A stretch of 64,000 nt of DNA. Origin: Lingula anatina. Taxonomy: Eukaryota > Brachiopoda > Lingulata > Lingulida > Lingulidae. The notes beneath the pieces are model-generated. The model had not been told where the DNA came from. It made no database searches and saw nothing but the letters and a program-made list of their open reading frames with translations. Of this stretch, positions 1-44,815 are shown piece by piece. Where the stretch lies: assembly GCF_001039355.2 (NCBI RefSeq), contig NW_019774659.1, positions 218,466 through 282,465 on the forward strand. Reading direction: 5' to 3'. A program made the translations under genes and the position numbers. Numbering within the stretch: position 1 is the stretch's first letter; every line of letters starts with the position of its first letter.

Positions 1-522
1 TAGTGATCAACCAGTCTTGTTATTGTTGTTACCCCAAAAAGGAGGAAAATTAGAAAATGATCAGCTAGAAAAAAAATGTGACATTGGACTTTTTTGTCAA
101 AACTGTTAACATTTGTTAAAATAAATATTCAGTATGCCAAGTCCATTTTGATATCAAAACAATTGTGTACTGAAGAAAAATATCCTCCCACTATTAGTAT
201 ATTTGTATACCAGGTGTACATGAAAGTAGCAGAACAGAAGTGTGCTAGTTTAGATGACTTCACTTTGAAAGTAAATGCCCTTGGCAACTGTGACATTCTA
301 CCTCGTGGCTTTTTGAATTAAAAGAAAGACTAATTGGCCACTGTGGCAGTTATTAACTTCCAAAGTTATGAATGCAGGGCAATAAAAAACTGTGCGGTGC
401 TGAAGTATCAGGAGCACATTGTTCTAACTAACCACAGCAATCCTCAGTCCTGGTCCCTTTCCTGGAGGCGTGTTCACATTTTCACTTAGACCTAAAAAAA
501 AAAAAAGTAGGAAGCCAAACAA

Positions 523-566
523 AAGTGTGTGTGTGTGTGTGGAGGGGAGGGGGGAGGGGGGGGCGG
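523..566. repeat. GT microsatellite followed by G-rich tract
   Basis: A short (GT)n run passes directly into several G blocks separated by single A or C residues. Such a tract could form a G-quadruplex on the plus strand, but no function is implied. Confidence 0.7.
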
Positions 567-760
567 GGACATTACACAAGGTGTAAATCACCAGCTGACC
601 CTTCTCCAGTGTTGACTAATGTGTTGTCACCCCTGACACTACCACTAATTGATTATGGAGGGTAGACATTAGATCTTGCAAAACTGTAACCACAAGAACT
701 GATAGAACCATTTGAATTCACCATGTTTGTAAAATCCTTAAAATTCAACTCAAAACACAA

Positions 761-801
<41 letters not shown>

Positions 802-1097
802 CATAATATCTTGGGATATGCAGCTGACTTGGGCTAAATCAGTGTCCTGCAGCTTTGGACAGTTTTTCCAGATTTTTTCAATAAGAAATCGGATATTATG
901 GTAAAAGATAAAGGTGACCACCAGCTTGATTTAATAAGGTAAAGCCACTTTGGTAAACTTTCCCCATGTGTTTTCAATAGCTTTTCAAAGATAACACAGG
1001 TCAGTGGTCAGTGATGTCCAGCAGTTATGCTAGGGTGTTAACAGGTGCTCTCAATACATGGGCTACCATGTGGTCAGTTGAGGGTCATATAAATATA

Positions 1098-1211
1098 GGC
1101 TTCATTCACATGCAATGTCTATTTTCTAAATTCTATTTTCTATTCGCGGTATGTCTTATGATCACGGTCTGTGCCCTGAATATCCCGCGGCGTAATTACT
1201 GGCAGCGCTAT
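1098..1211 (+). mobile_element. Single-arm copy of foldback element family A
   Basis: Starts with GGCTTCATTCACATGCAATG and matches, with few changes, the left arm of the complete foldback element at 3776-4032, through the shared block ATCCCGCGGCGTAATTACTG. No matching right arm follows; the sequence leaves the family near GGCAGCGCTATAAGTAAATG. It is probably a truncated or decayed copy. Confidence 0.7.
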
Positions 1212-2267
1212 AAGTAAATGGCTTGCGCTATATATATATCTACCCTGTCATCAGATGAAAGATTAAGGCTTTCTTGATAAATTTTACGTCAGAAATGAAT
1301 GAGCCACAGCCTTACATATCTGATAAAGATGGAATTATGATTAACTTTCAATCGAAATCAAATCTGAATCAAAACTTAAACTTTTGAAATTAACTTCAAG
1401 AGCCTAGATTAACTAGAAAAGATACTAGTACAGTAGGTTTGTTCTAGCTTGTAGACTAGGTCCCGTTCCTATTAGAGATATTCCCACCTTACTTATAACA
1501 TTTTCCTTAGAATAACATTTATTTTGCCTTTATTGTAAGGGGATTCCTTTTTTATTTATATTCAGTTCAATTCAATTTATTTCTGTATTGGTACATAGAT
1601 TGTCATGACCTTGTACAATATGATATATTAATGATGATGCAATACAATATAACGTTTCTAAATATATCCTTCAAAGCTAATTATATTTCTTAAAATCAGA
1701 CCTTTAAAACAGTAGAACCCCTCTAATAAAGTGCCTGATGTCAATATTTCCTTCTGAAATGTCATGAACACATGGCAGTCTAAATGAAGGATGCCTTCAG
1801 TGCAGGTGGTATGCAATTCTTATTCAGATGAGCTTCTTGTGGTGAGCTAGTCATAATCCAGCAACCTACTAAATTCAGCCGTACCAAGCTTATGTCACCC
1901 CAACTTAATTGGAAACACGCCTGTGAATTAATGAACCTGTAGATGTGCCATGTAGTCTATATACTGTGGTCTAATCTTTTCTTAATGTGTCTAAAACTGT
2001 CGGAGTATGAACAAACAAACATAGTTAATCAGGCAGACCCCTGTCTGAGATTTTCTCCTGGAGATAATGAGGCTGTTCAGGGAAAAGCCACAAAGAGGGG
2101 ATATATGAAATATCCAGATGATTTAATAGAGCACCTGCTGAATACTTGACAGCTGTGCAGGTATGTCAGTCCCAGTTTATACCCTCTTTGCTGGGAGATT
2201 TGAAATGCCAGGAAGATTATCTAATATAGGCAAATATTCAAACATTCAATAAAATTTCTATGAATTC

Positions 2268-2310
<43 letters not shown>

Positions 2311-2928
2311 TGGGGGATTGGGGAGGGGGGTAATACAGATATTATTTCATCTCCAAAGACCAGGCAGTTTTGATAAAAAAGAAAAGTCTATCTCTTGCAT
2401 GTGTTTGAGTATTAAAAATGCACGTAAAATATGCTTTGAATTTTAAAAAAGAAAAGATGAATAAATGTGAAAGTTTTGCACCCAACCGTAAAACCAGGGT
2501 ATCTTGTGATATAAGATAAAATCGAAACATAGGAAGTGGCGATACCCTAATCTCCTAATCATTTTAAATCTTCCTCTTCCATCTTTAATGATTTATAGTT
2601 TATATCCCAGGGGGAGGGGGAACTAAACATGCAGATAGTAGCAAAAGCTATCTCTTAATATTTTCCTGTCAAGGATTTTTTTTTCTTTTTTTAACAAGAA
2701 CAGATTAACTTTCTCTGACTTCACATTAATTAAGATTAAAAGGAAAGATGAGGAAGCATGCAACTTCCAGTGATAGTATCAGGATAAAGGTGATAAAGAC
2801 ACCTCTAATTACCTATGCTATGGCCTGGGGCTGTCTGACATGATGAAGGGTGATATCCACTGCTGTGGTGTAATACAGTGTATGCTGGGTGCATATTAAG
2901 CCTTAGCTGGCAAATGTTAGGATGTAGA

Positions 2929-2929
<1 letters not shown>

Positions 2930-2977
<48 letters not shown>
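2930..2977. repeat. (CA)n microsatellite
   Basis: About 48 bp of uninterrupted CA dinucleotides. The allelic counterpart near 6418-6470 is interrupted (GCACACGCATGCACACG) and differs in length, as expected for a variable microsatellite. Short open frames across it are repeat translations. Confidence 0.95.
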
Positions 2978-2980
<3 letters not shown>

Positions 2981-3775
2981 CTGTGGTACATGAATGCAAG
3001 AATTGTTGAAGTCAGGACATTATTACTTAGACCACATTCAGACCGATAAGGGAAGTGCCCCACTCGTCTCCCTGAATGCAAGTTGGAACAAATCTTTTGT
3101 AAAAGGTACAATCAGTACAACAGAAGCCAGATCTCCCCCTCCCCCCCCTTTCGCCAAACAGTCATAACTCCTTAGGTACTGGTAGACAGCCATATTGGCA
3201 TCAGTCACTATTGGCAGGTGTCATTTTAAGTGGCTATTGGTCAGGGGGTTAATCCCCACTTCACATTCTTAACCACTGAGATATTTATTGAATATATTGA
3301 GTAACACTCAATAGTGCATATCAGAAATCCAATTTAAAGAAGTCCTCTGTGGTATGGTGGCTTGTTTAGCTGCAGCATGGTCATCTAAATATCAATATTA
3401 TGAAGGTGTCGTTTCAGTTTGAGAGAGAGAGAGGTACTAGTAATCTTATACCACTTGAAAACTAAAACGGTTGTTGTTGAAGCTTTCAACCTGCATTGAA
3501 CATATTATGAAGCTTTTTTTGTATAGAATTTGGAAACTAAATTATTATTAAAAAAAAAAAAAAACTATATTTTGATGAAAATGCATTGGACCAATACTGA
3601 GGAAGGTCATAGTGTGACCAGAAGCTTAAAATGCGAGGTGTAGCTTAAACTTTGTGTGCAAAGTAAAAGGTTTAAAATAATGCTCATTAACAAGAAGAAG
3701 TGGTTTCAATGAAAGTGTTGATACTAATAATCTGCTGAAACTTTAAGTAAATTTAACTCTCAGATAAAACACTAA

Positions 3776-4032
3776 GGCTTCGGTCACATGCAATGTCTAT
3801 TTTCTAATTTCTATTTTCTATTTGCGCTATCTTATGATCACGGTCTGTGCCCTAAATATCCCGCCGCGTAATTACTGGCAGCGCGAGCCAGTTACTTATA
3901 GTAACTTATAGTAACTGGCTCGCGCTGCCAGTAATTACGCCGCGGGATATTCAGGCCACAGACCGTGATCATAAGACATACCGCAAATAGAAAATAGAAT
4001 TTAGAAAATGGACATTGCATGTGAACGAAGCC
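3776..4032. mobile_element. Foldback MITE, family A, complete, Harbinger-like target site
   Basis: The element starts GGCTTCGGTCACATGCAATG and ends with the near-perfect reverse complement (CATTGCATGTGAACGAAGCC). The two arms pair over almost its whole length around a centre near 3900. It is flanked by TAA on both sides, which fits the 3-bp TWA target duplication of PIF/Harbinger elements. It encodes no transposase. The other allele (around 7260-7275) lacks it: there the flanks join as ACACTTTAACAGCC. Superfamily assignment is an inference from the target site only. Confidence 0.85.
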
Positions 4033-5047
4033 TAACAGCCAAGGCAGCAGTGCAGTACTGGTACTTAGCCAATCGACTTCATAAGCCATAGGGACAAGTT
4101 CTTATAGCCACACTTGGCAGTTCCGACAATAGCCTGCATTGATTTCATATGCCAAGTATACAGAGGTGCTGGATATGATTAATTGTTTGTCAATTGACTT
4201 TTCGTCCACCGGCAGTGCCCCGATTATTCTGTGGAGCGGGATTGATTTGTTGGGACTTGACTGGTGTTTTCAGGGTTGTTCTCGTGTCGCCAGCTGGACG
4301 ATAATACAAATGGTGGGTCATGAGTAATTTAAAAGACCCACAACTTTCCTGAAATATTGTTCTTCTCTGTAAATTTAAATTTCAAGTAAATTTATGATTG
4401 AAAAGAAGTAGCTTGGGCATATTTCATACTCTTATTGCCTTCTATACACAGTAGTGTTCCACTATTTAGAATAGGTAATAAAGTTCAGATCTTATTCTCC
4501 ATGCTGTATTATTATTATTATTCTGCCTATGATAACAAAGCCATGGTTCACTCAGTGCATTAGGTGCTGGCTAAAAAAGCAACTCCCTATATGCACACAT
4601 AACAAACAAACAAGCACTATGCAGTGTTCTTGTCCTGTCTCCCTAACTCCCTTAGAACTAGAGTTAGACTCAGATATGAACTTTTAATCTTAAAGTTAAT
4701 AAATTTATTGAGGAATATTTTCAAAAGTACTAAAAAACAGGAAAAACTTGAAATCATGGATTTTCATGTGTTTTGTTTATTTTGATTGTTTTATATTATG
4801 CTAATAATTCTTGTTTTCAACGTTATCATAATGTTATAATATTGTTACTGTGTACCTACTCTAGATCTCTTCCTCACACCTGTATAAAACGGATGATTCA
4901 CATGATCAATGACAGTCATGTGGTTGGAGTACATGTATATTATGTACCTTGTTTGATATGACTAGATGTAAAATTCCAATTTGTGAAAATAGATGGCACA
5001 TCGTCACATTTTTCTCACACAGAACTCCACTGGTGTCTGATCTTTTA

Positions 5048-5048
5048 N
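5048..5048. other. Assembly gap (n) between contigs
   Basis: Single n. Sequence right of it restarts at a position equivalent to 1536, so this is a contig join with unmerged allelic overlap. Confidence 0.95.
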
Positions 5049-5049
5049 T

Positions 5050-6435
5050 TAAGGGGATTCCTTTTTTATTTATATTCAGTTCAATTCAATTTATTTCTGT
5101 ATTGGTACATAGATTGTCATGACCTTGTACAATATGATATATTAATGATGATGCAATACAATATAACGTTTCTAAATATATCCTTCAAAGCTAATTATAT
5201 TTCTTAAAATCAGACCTTTAAAACAGTAGAACCCCTCAAATAAAGTGCCTGATGTCAATATTTCCTTCTGAAATGTCATGAACACATGGCAGTCTAAATG
5301 AAGGATGCCTTCAGTGCAGGTGGTATGCAATTCTTATTCAGATGAGCTTCTTGTGGTGAGCTAGTCATAATCCAGCAGCCTACTAAATTAAGCCGTACCA
5401 AGCTTATGTCACCCCAACTTAATTGGAAACACGCCTGTGAATTAATGAACCTGTAGGTGTGCACTGTAGTTTATATACTGTGGTCTAATCTTTTCTTAAT
5501 GTGTCTAAAACTGTCGGAGTATGAACAAACAAACGTAGTTAATCAGGCAGACCCCTGTCTGAGATTTTCTCCTGGAGATAATGAGGCTGTTCAGGGAAAA
5601 GCCACAAAGAGGGGATATATGAAATATCCAGATGATTTAATAGAGCACCTGCTGAACACTTGACAGCTGTGCAGGTATGTAAGTCCCAGTTTATACCCTC
5701 TTTTTCTAGGAGATTTGAAATGCCAGGAAGATGATCTAATCTAGGCATATGTTTAAGCATTCAATAAAATTTCTATGATTCTTTTTTTTTTTTTTTTCCA
5801 GGGAATGGGGTGGGGGTATCCAAACATTATATTATCTCCTGAGACCTGGCAGTTATGGTAAAAAAGAAAAGACATCTTGCATGTGTTTGAGTATTAAAAA
5901 TGCACATAGATATCCTTTAAATTTAAAAAAAGAAAAGATGAATTAATGTGAAAGTTTTGCACCCAACCGTAAAACCAGGGTGTCCTGTGATATAAGATAA
6001 AATCGAAACATAGGAAGTGGTGATACCCTAATCCCCTAATCATTTTAAATCTGCCTCTTCCATCTTTAATGATTTATCGTTTATATCCCAGGGGGAGGGG
6101 GAAACTAAACATGCAGAATGAGATAGTAGCAAAAGCTATCTCTTAATATTTTCCTGTCAAGGTTTTCTTTTCTTTTTTTAACAAGAACAGATCAACTTTC
6201 TCTGACTTCACATTAATTAAGATTAAAAGGAAAGATGAGGAAGCATTCAACTTCCAGTGATAGTATCAGGATGAAGGTGATAAAGACACCTCTAATTACC
6301 TATGCTATGGCCTGGGGCTGTCTGACATGATGAAGGGTGATATCCACTGTTGTGGTGTAATATGGTGTTTGCTAGGTGCATATTAAGCCTTAGCTGGCAA
6401 GTGCTAGAGTGTATATCACACATGCACACGCATGC

Positions 6436-6472
<37 letters not shown>

Positions 6473-8282
6473 GCTGTGGCATATGAATGCAGAAATTGTT
6501 GCAGTCAGGACATTATCACTTACATGTACTTAAACAAGAATCCATTTTCAACTGTTGGAAACTTAGGGAAATGGCCCACCCCCTAAATGCAAGTTGGAAT
6601 AAATCTTTTGTAAAAGGTGCAATCAGTATAATAGAAGCCAGATCTCTTTCCCTCCCCCCCCCCTCATTCGTCAAACAGTCAACCCCCTAGGTACTGGTAG
6701 GCAGCCATATTGGCATCGGTCACTATTCAGTATTGGCAGGTGTCATTTAAGTGGCTATTGGTCAGGGGGTTAATCCCCACTTCACATTCTTATCCACTGA
6801 GACATTTATTGAATTTATTGAGTAACACTTAATAGTGCATATCAGAAATCCAATTTAAAGAAGTGGTCTGTCAGTGTGGTATGGTGGCTTGTTTTGCTGC
6901 AGCTTGGTCATTTAAATATCAATATTATTAATGTGTCTTTTCAGTTTGAGAGAAAGAGGTACTAAACTTATACCACTTGAAAAGTAAAACGGTTGCTTTG
7001 AGCATGTCATGAAGCTTTTCTGTATAGAATAAGGAAACTAAATTATTAAAAAAAAAACTATTTTGATGAAAATGCATGGTAACTCATACTGAGAAAGGTT
7101 ACAGTGTGACCCAGACGCTTAAAATGTGAGATGTAGCTTAAATTTTGTATACAAGATAAAAAGTTTAAAATAATGGTCATTAACAAGAAGAACTGGTTTC
7201 AATGAAAGTGTTGATACTAATAATCTGCTGAAACTTTAAGTAAATTTAACTCTCAGATAAAACACTTTAACAGCCAAGGCAGCAGTGCAGTACTGGTACT
7301 TAACCAATCGACTTCATAAGCCATGGGGACAAGTTCTTATAGCCACACTTGGCAGTTCTGACAATAGCCTGCATTGATTTCATATGCCAAGTATACAGAG
7401 GCGCTGGATATGATTAATTGTTTGTCAATTGACTTTTCGTCCACCGGCAGTGCCCCGATTATTCTGTGGAGCGGGATTGATTTGTTGGGATGTGACTGGT
7501 GTTTTCAGGGTTGTTCTCGTGTCGTCAGCTGGACGATTATAGAAATGGTGGGTCGTGGGTGCTTAAAGAGACCCCCACTTTCCTGGAATATCTTTCTCCT
7601 CTGTGCATTTCAATTTCATGTAACTTTATGATCGAAAAGAAATATCTTGGACATATTTCATACTCTTATTGCCTTCTATACACAGTAGTGTTCCACTATT
7701 AAATATAGGTAATAAAGTTCAGATCTTATTCTCCATGCTGTATTATTATTATTATTCTGCCTATGATAACAAAGCCATGGTTCACTCAGTGCATTAGGTG
7801 CTGGCTAAAAAAGCAACTCCCTATATGCACACATAACAAACAAACAAGCACTATGCAGTGTTCTTGTCCTGTCTCCCTAACTCCCTTGGAACTCAAGTTA
7901 GACCCAGATATGAACTTTTTTATCTTAAAGTTAAATTATTGAGGAATATTAAGTATTAAAAAACAGGAAAACATGAATTTTCATAAGTTTTGTTTATTTT
8001 GTGTGTATTTACATTATGCAAATACTAGTAATTCTTTTTTCAACCTTATAGTGTAATGATATTGTTCCTGTGTGGCATTTTACTCGTATACCTACTCTAG
8101 ATCTCTTCCTCACACCTGTATAAAACGGATGATTCACATGATCAATGACAGTCATGTGGTTGGAGTACATGTATATTATGTACCTTGTTTGATATGACTA
8201 GATGTAAAATTCCAATTTGTGAAAATAGATGGCACATCGTCACATTTTTCTCACTCAGAACTCCACTGGTGTCTGATCTTTA
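5050..8282. repeat. Haplotype-duplicated intron block, copy 2
   Basis: Second allele of 1536-5047. It is shorter mainly because it lacks the foldback element and has shorter homopolymer and CA tracts. No exon is supported. Confidence 0.9.
6418..6470. repeat. Interrupted (CA)n microsatellite
   Basis: CA repeat with CATG/CACG interruptions in its first half; allelic to the pure repeat at 2930-2977. Confidence 0.9.
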
Positions 8283-8727
8283 TATAACTGACGTCTGCAC
8301 GGCATTACGTGATTAATAATAATTTGCTCAGTAGATGAGCATCCCTGTGACAGATCTGAAAGGTCAGTATCTTAAGCCACAAGATTTTTCAGTCAGGAAT
8401 ACAAAACTAAGGGGGTCAGGTCACAGACAACAGCTGCTAGAGTATAAAAACGTGGTTCATGTTTTCATATAACTGTCATCGCTGTGTTTCCCGTCCATTT
8501 GTCCTCGTCATTTGTGGCATTATTCTTTTGCATACTATGACTGGAGCAACATGGTTTGTCATGTCTGCAGACAGCAGTCGTGTTCATACAAGGACCAGCT
8601 TTAAAGACTTGAATTTGGTTTAGGTTCATTTCACATAGTGCAGTACACTTTTTCTGTTTTGCACCATTTTGAGAGATTGACAACTTCTTAGCCTGGCTAG
8701 TACATAGCGAGGCATTAACACATGCGT

Positions 8728-8768
<41 letters not shown>

Positions 8769-9243
8769 AGTTTAGCTGAAACAAATGTATCCCTTATGTA
8801 AATCCAAACTAGCAAAACTTTTGTTTCGTGCGAACCTCAATATCTTACCTGTAAGACACATGATGTTGTTAGAACTGAATGACATGCTTCCTGATTCGAA
8901 CAGAAGACTGTTGAAATAAATGAAACTAATTACATCCTGAACAAAGCCATTAGTGATAAAACACTCATATCTGGATGGTTATTGTTGTGACATTTACATG
9001 GAAGGAAATACATCATTGTTGTTGTAATATATTTTGTTGCACTCGTTATTGGTGTATACTCCTTGTTGGTGGGTTAACAACTAAATTGTATTATATTAAG
9101 GCCTTGATCATTCGATGTAGATCGAATTCCCTTGACCTGTGAGTTGAACCAAGTAAGATGTTATACAGTTACTGCCATGCTGAATAAATGATAACAATCT
9201 GTTGTCAAATAAGACCATAATCAAAGTTTGTTTATTTTTCCAG
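8283..9243. other. Intron sequence before PAR-3 exon 1 of the window
   Basis: Unique sequence to the left of the first exon. It contains a (CA)n microsatellite at 8732-8767. The intron ends in a pyrimidine-rich acceptor (TTTATTTTTCCAG). No other coding signal is seen. Confidence 0.7.
8732..8767. repeat. (CA)n microsatellite
   Basis: About 36 bp of CA dinucleotides directly after TGCGTGCATT. Confidence 0.95.
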
Positions 9244-42142
<32,899 letters not shown>

Positions 42143-44815
42143 TCCAGCAAAGCTAACAAAATGGCTGTCATTTCAGCTGTCATAACAACAGTGAAACCCA
42201 AAAGCAGGGTGGCATTTCTACCATTGAAATACAGTGAAGCTAAATGAGGAGAATATGTGAAGCTTTACACAGCAGTGGCCTGGTTTCAAGAAAGTTGAAT
42301 CTGATAATGTTTGATGAAAAGACGTGAAATTTTTGCAAAAAGAAAAATGAATGAAGAAAGGGCCTTTTCCAAGGTTTGAGTCTATTGAACGTGTATGGCC
42401 CCTTTAACATCTTGCTTTACACTTATCTGTATCAGAACAATTACACTTGTCCAAATTTGTAATTGAGCTGTGTGCGGTTTTGCTCCCTTTTACATGTCCG
42501 ATTCCCTAAAAAAAAAAAAAAAATGTCGAGTTAGCTGTTTGTGTGGAGCACAGGAGATCCATTTACATGACTCTATTATGTGATAACCACGCTGTAATGT
42601 TTTCAATCCCTAGGTGTTTTGATATAGATAAGTGTATCACAGGATGTAAAAAGTGACAAGGTTTAAAAGATCATAACACTAGTATGCCTGGATGTGATAT
42701 TTTATGACAGAATATTGCTAAAAAAAAAAATGAGTGATTTGTTTCTTATTCCATCCACTCGTGACATATTCAGGGACAGTTTTGTGGGTTGCTCAGGAAA
42801 GTAAAAGTAGTTTTTGTATTGTAATAGGATTTCAACATGAAAATAGACTAGTCTTCATACTCTGTGTATACTCTCATCAGACCCCCTGTGTCATAAAATA
42901 ACATGGCTCAAAATATGGTCCTAATATTTAGGAGAAAGTTAAAATCCAATTTGATCTATGCTCAATTTTTGAAAGGGACGCTGATGAGTTGATGTAACTT
43001 GGCCTAAAACAAAAAAGGGCTAAAGTAATGAAAATGTTTTAAGTTGGGTTTAATTAAAAGTTTTATTGTGAAATTTGGCAGCTGTGAATATTTACATATT
43101 GTGAACAAACTATTAGCCCAAACTTAGAAATTGGTAAAATATCCACAAACAACACAAGCTGAAAACTTGAGTAGAAGATTGAAATAATATCCTAAGTTTA
43201 TGTTGAACGTACAAGAATGTCTCTGTCTATTTATATGTCTGAGATTTATCGGTGAAATTTTTCATTTTTGCATCATGAGTGAACCAGCAGCTAGCTAAAA
43301 CCAACTTGTAAATCAGTACTTTAGGGTAATTTCAGCATTACATCATGATATTACTAAATAATGTTTCTTAATGGTGCAGAATTGCCATTTTGCAGTAGTT
43401 TAAGTTGATTATTGTGTAAATACCATCTGCATGTATTGTGTACATTGTTATGTGAAAACAAGCACATGTTCATCTGTGTAAATAAGTGCAAGAGCCACCG
43501 TGTGTGCCTAATCATTTGTAAACAAGGTATCACATAGCATTGAGCGAATGAGAAATAATGTGGCAGATGAAAAGGAATGTTAAAGATAGCCTTTTTTTCA
43601 ACCGATATTGTCCATGGGTTCATTATACATATGCGTCACATATCAAACATTCTTGAGTGATATTTCCATTGAACAATGGAGTTTTTGTAAAAAAAATATT
43701 GTTGGGAGATATTTTTTACTCCTTTCTTTTCTATTCAAATGACCAAGCTATCAGTAAGTAACTGTAGCAAGATACAACAAATGGAACAAAATATGCAATA
43801 CAAATTCGTCCACATTCGTTCCCTGCCCCTGTCTGTAGCAGGTTTGCTATTGAAGACAGTTTTTATACATGGTGATATTAAATACTGCGATTAGGGTTCA
43901 TTTTGTCCACTTAAAAATCTTTTCCCTGTGTTTCATGTATGTACGTGCTTTTGCTCAAAATACACTGGTGGAAGATGCCCACGGGCAGTCACAATGTCAG
44001 GGTCGGGGATATTTATTGTGTATAAATGTCAAAGTAACTGATCTACTGAAAACAAATTGGAACTACAAAAATACAGGTATTTATTAAACAAGGGCCAGTG
44101 GAGAACAGTCTAATGATCACGTGAGTCTGCTCGTGAACTCGTGATTTTACTGTTGCTATCTGTGTAAACGCTATGCGGCTTTGTCTGTCTCCATTTTAAT
44201 TATAAATTGTAAGAACACTGGTTATTTGATCATCATTGCATTTAGATGTCCTCCTTCCTTCGTAAATGGATAATTTATATTTTGGATTCTTTTGACAGTT
44301 ATGTTTATCATGTGTACTATAAACTGATTTTGGTTGGTTTAAAGAATCACGCATGTATAGATTAATGTATACGTTATCTTGTCCGTAATTAATTATTTTA
44401 TCATATAACGTGCTGTAATCTAGTACGTTAACTCATTAAAGGCATATCCCTTATGTGAATTAGTAAATGGTACATGTGATTATTTAAAAGATATCAATGG
44501 TTCATTTGGTGCAACGGTTTGGTGTCTTGATGAATCTGCTTAGATAAACATAACATATGCACCCCTCCATTTTTATACGGCAATACTAATATTTATATTT
44601 CTAACATTGAACTTGTATATTTCCAGCACTTGATCGGTTCTTTGTACATTGTTATCACGTGAACTGTGTCACGTGAGATATACCACGTGTCTCGTATAAA
44701 GGCGTTAAATTGGGTACTAAAATCAGTATTTTAGGTGTACTGTAAGCGTACCGAATCATTGCTAAATTTTGTATCTAAATGATGATGGTAATAAAGTATC
44801 TTTAATAGAAATGAA
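42143..44815 (+). other. par-3: par-3 3' untranslated region (end inferred)
   Basis: No further coding exon. The first well-placed AATAAA that is conserved in both alleles is at 44790-44795 (50060-50065 in the other copy), giving a 3' UTR of about 2.65 kb. The exact end is an inference. Minus-strand open frames here (for example 43354-43623) are not supported. Confidence 0.5.
44656..44700 (+). promoter_or_regulatory. Three CACGTG boxes at 14-bp spacing before a TATA box
   Basis: CACGTG at 44656, 44670 and 44684, each exactly 14 bp apart, then TATAAA at 44695 and GGCG. The outer context of two boxes is TCACGTGA, the form bound by bHLH-ZIP factors such as MITF/TFE or USF. A fourth CACGTG lies at 44118. 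It looks like a compact promoter or enhancer and sits just before the par-3 poly(A) signal. Confidence 0.5.

Larger units (their letters stand above)
1..1535. other. Non-coding DNA upstream of first visible PAR-3 exon
   Basis: No convincing exon is seen. The stretch is AT-rich. It holds a short GT run followed by a G-rich tract (about 523-566), a T homopolymer near 765-795, and a one-armed copy of a small foldback transposon at 1098-1211. It is read as intron because the PAR-3 exon at 9244 needs an upstream coding exon ending in phase 0, which I could not find here. Confidence 0.6.
1536..5047. repeat. Haplotype-duplicated intron block, copy 1
   Basis: This block is repeated at 5050-8282 right after the gap at 5048, in the same order and orientation with scattered SNPs and small indels. 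Copy 1 carries a 257-bp foldback element (3776-4032) that copy 2 lacks. The arrangement (contig end, gap, same sequence again) points to two alleles placed in series. No exon is supported. Two islands of more complex sequence stand out, at 1943-2165 and 4035-4330. Confidence 0.9.

Noticed and set aside
2805-3111. Cys-Val repeat open frames
   Set aside because: Translations of the (CA)n microsatellite.
3892-4089. Minus-strand open frame similar to the plus-strand frame at 1011-1217
   Set aside because: Similarity comes from shared copies of foldback element family A, not from a protein family.
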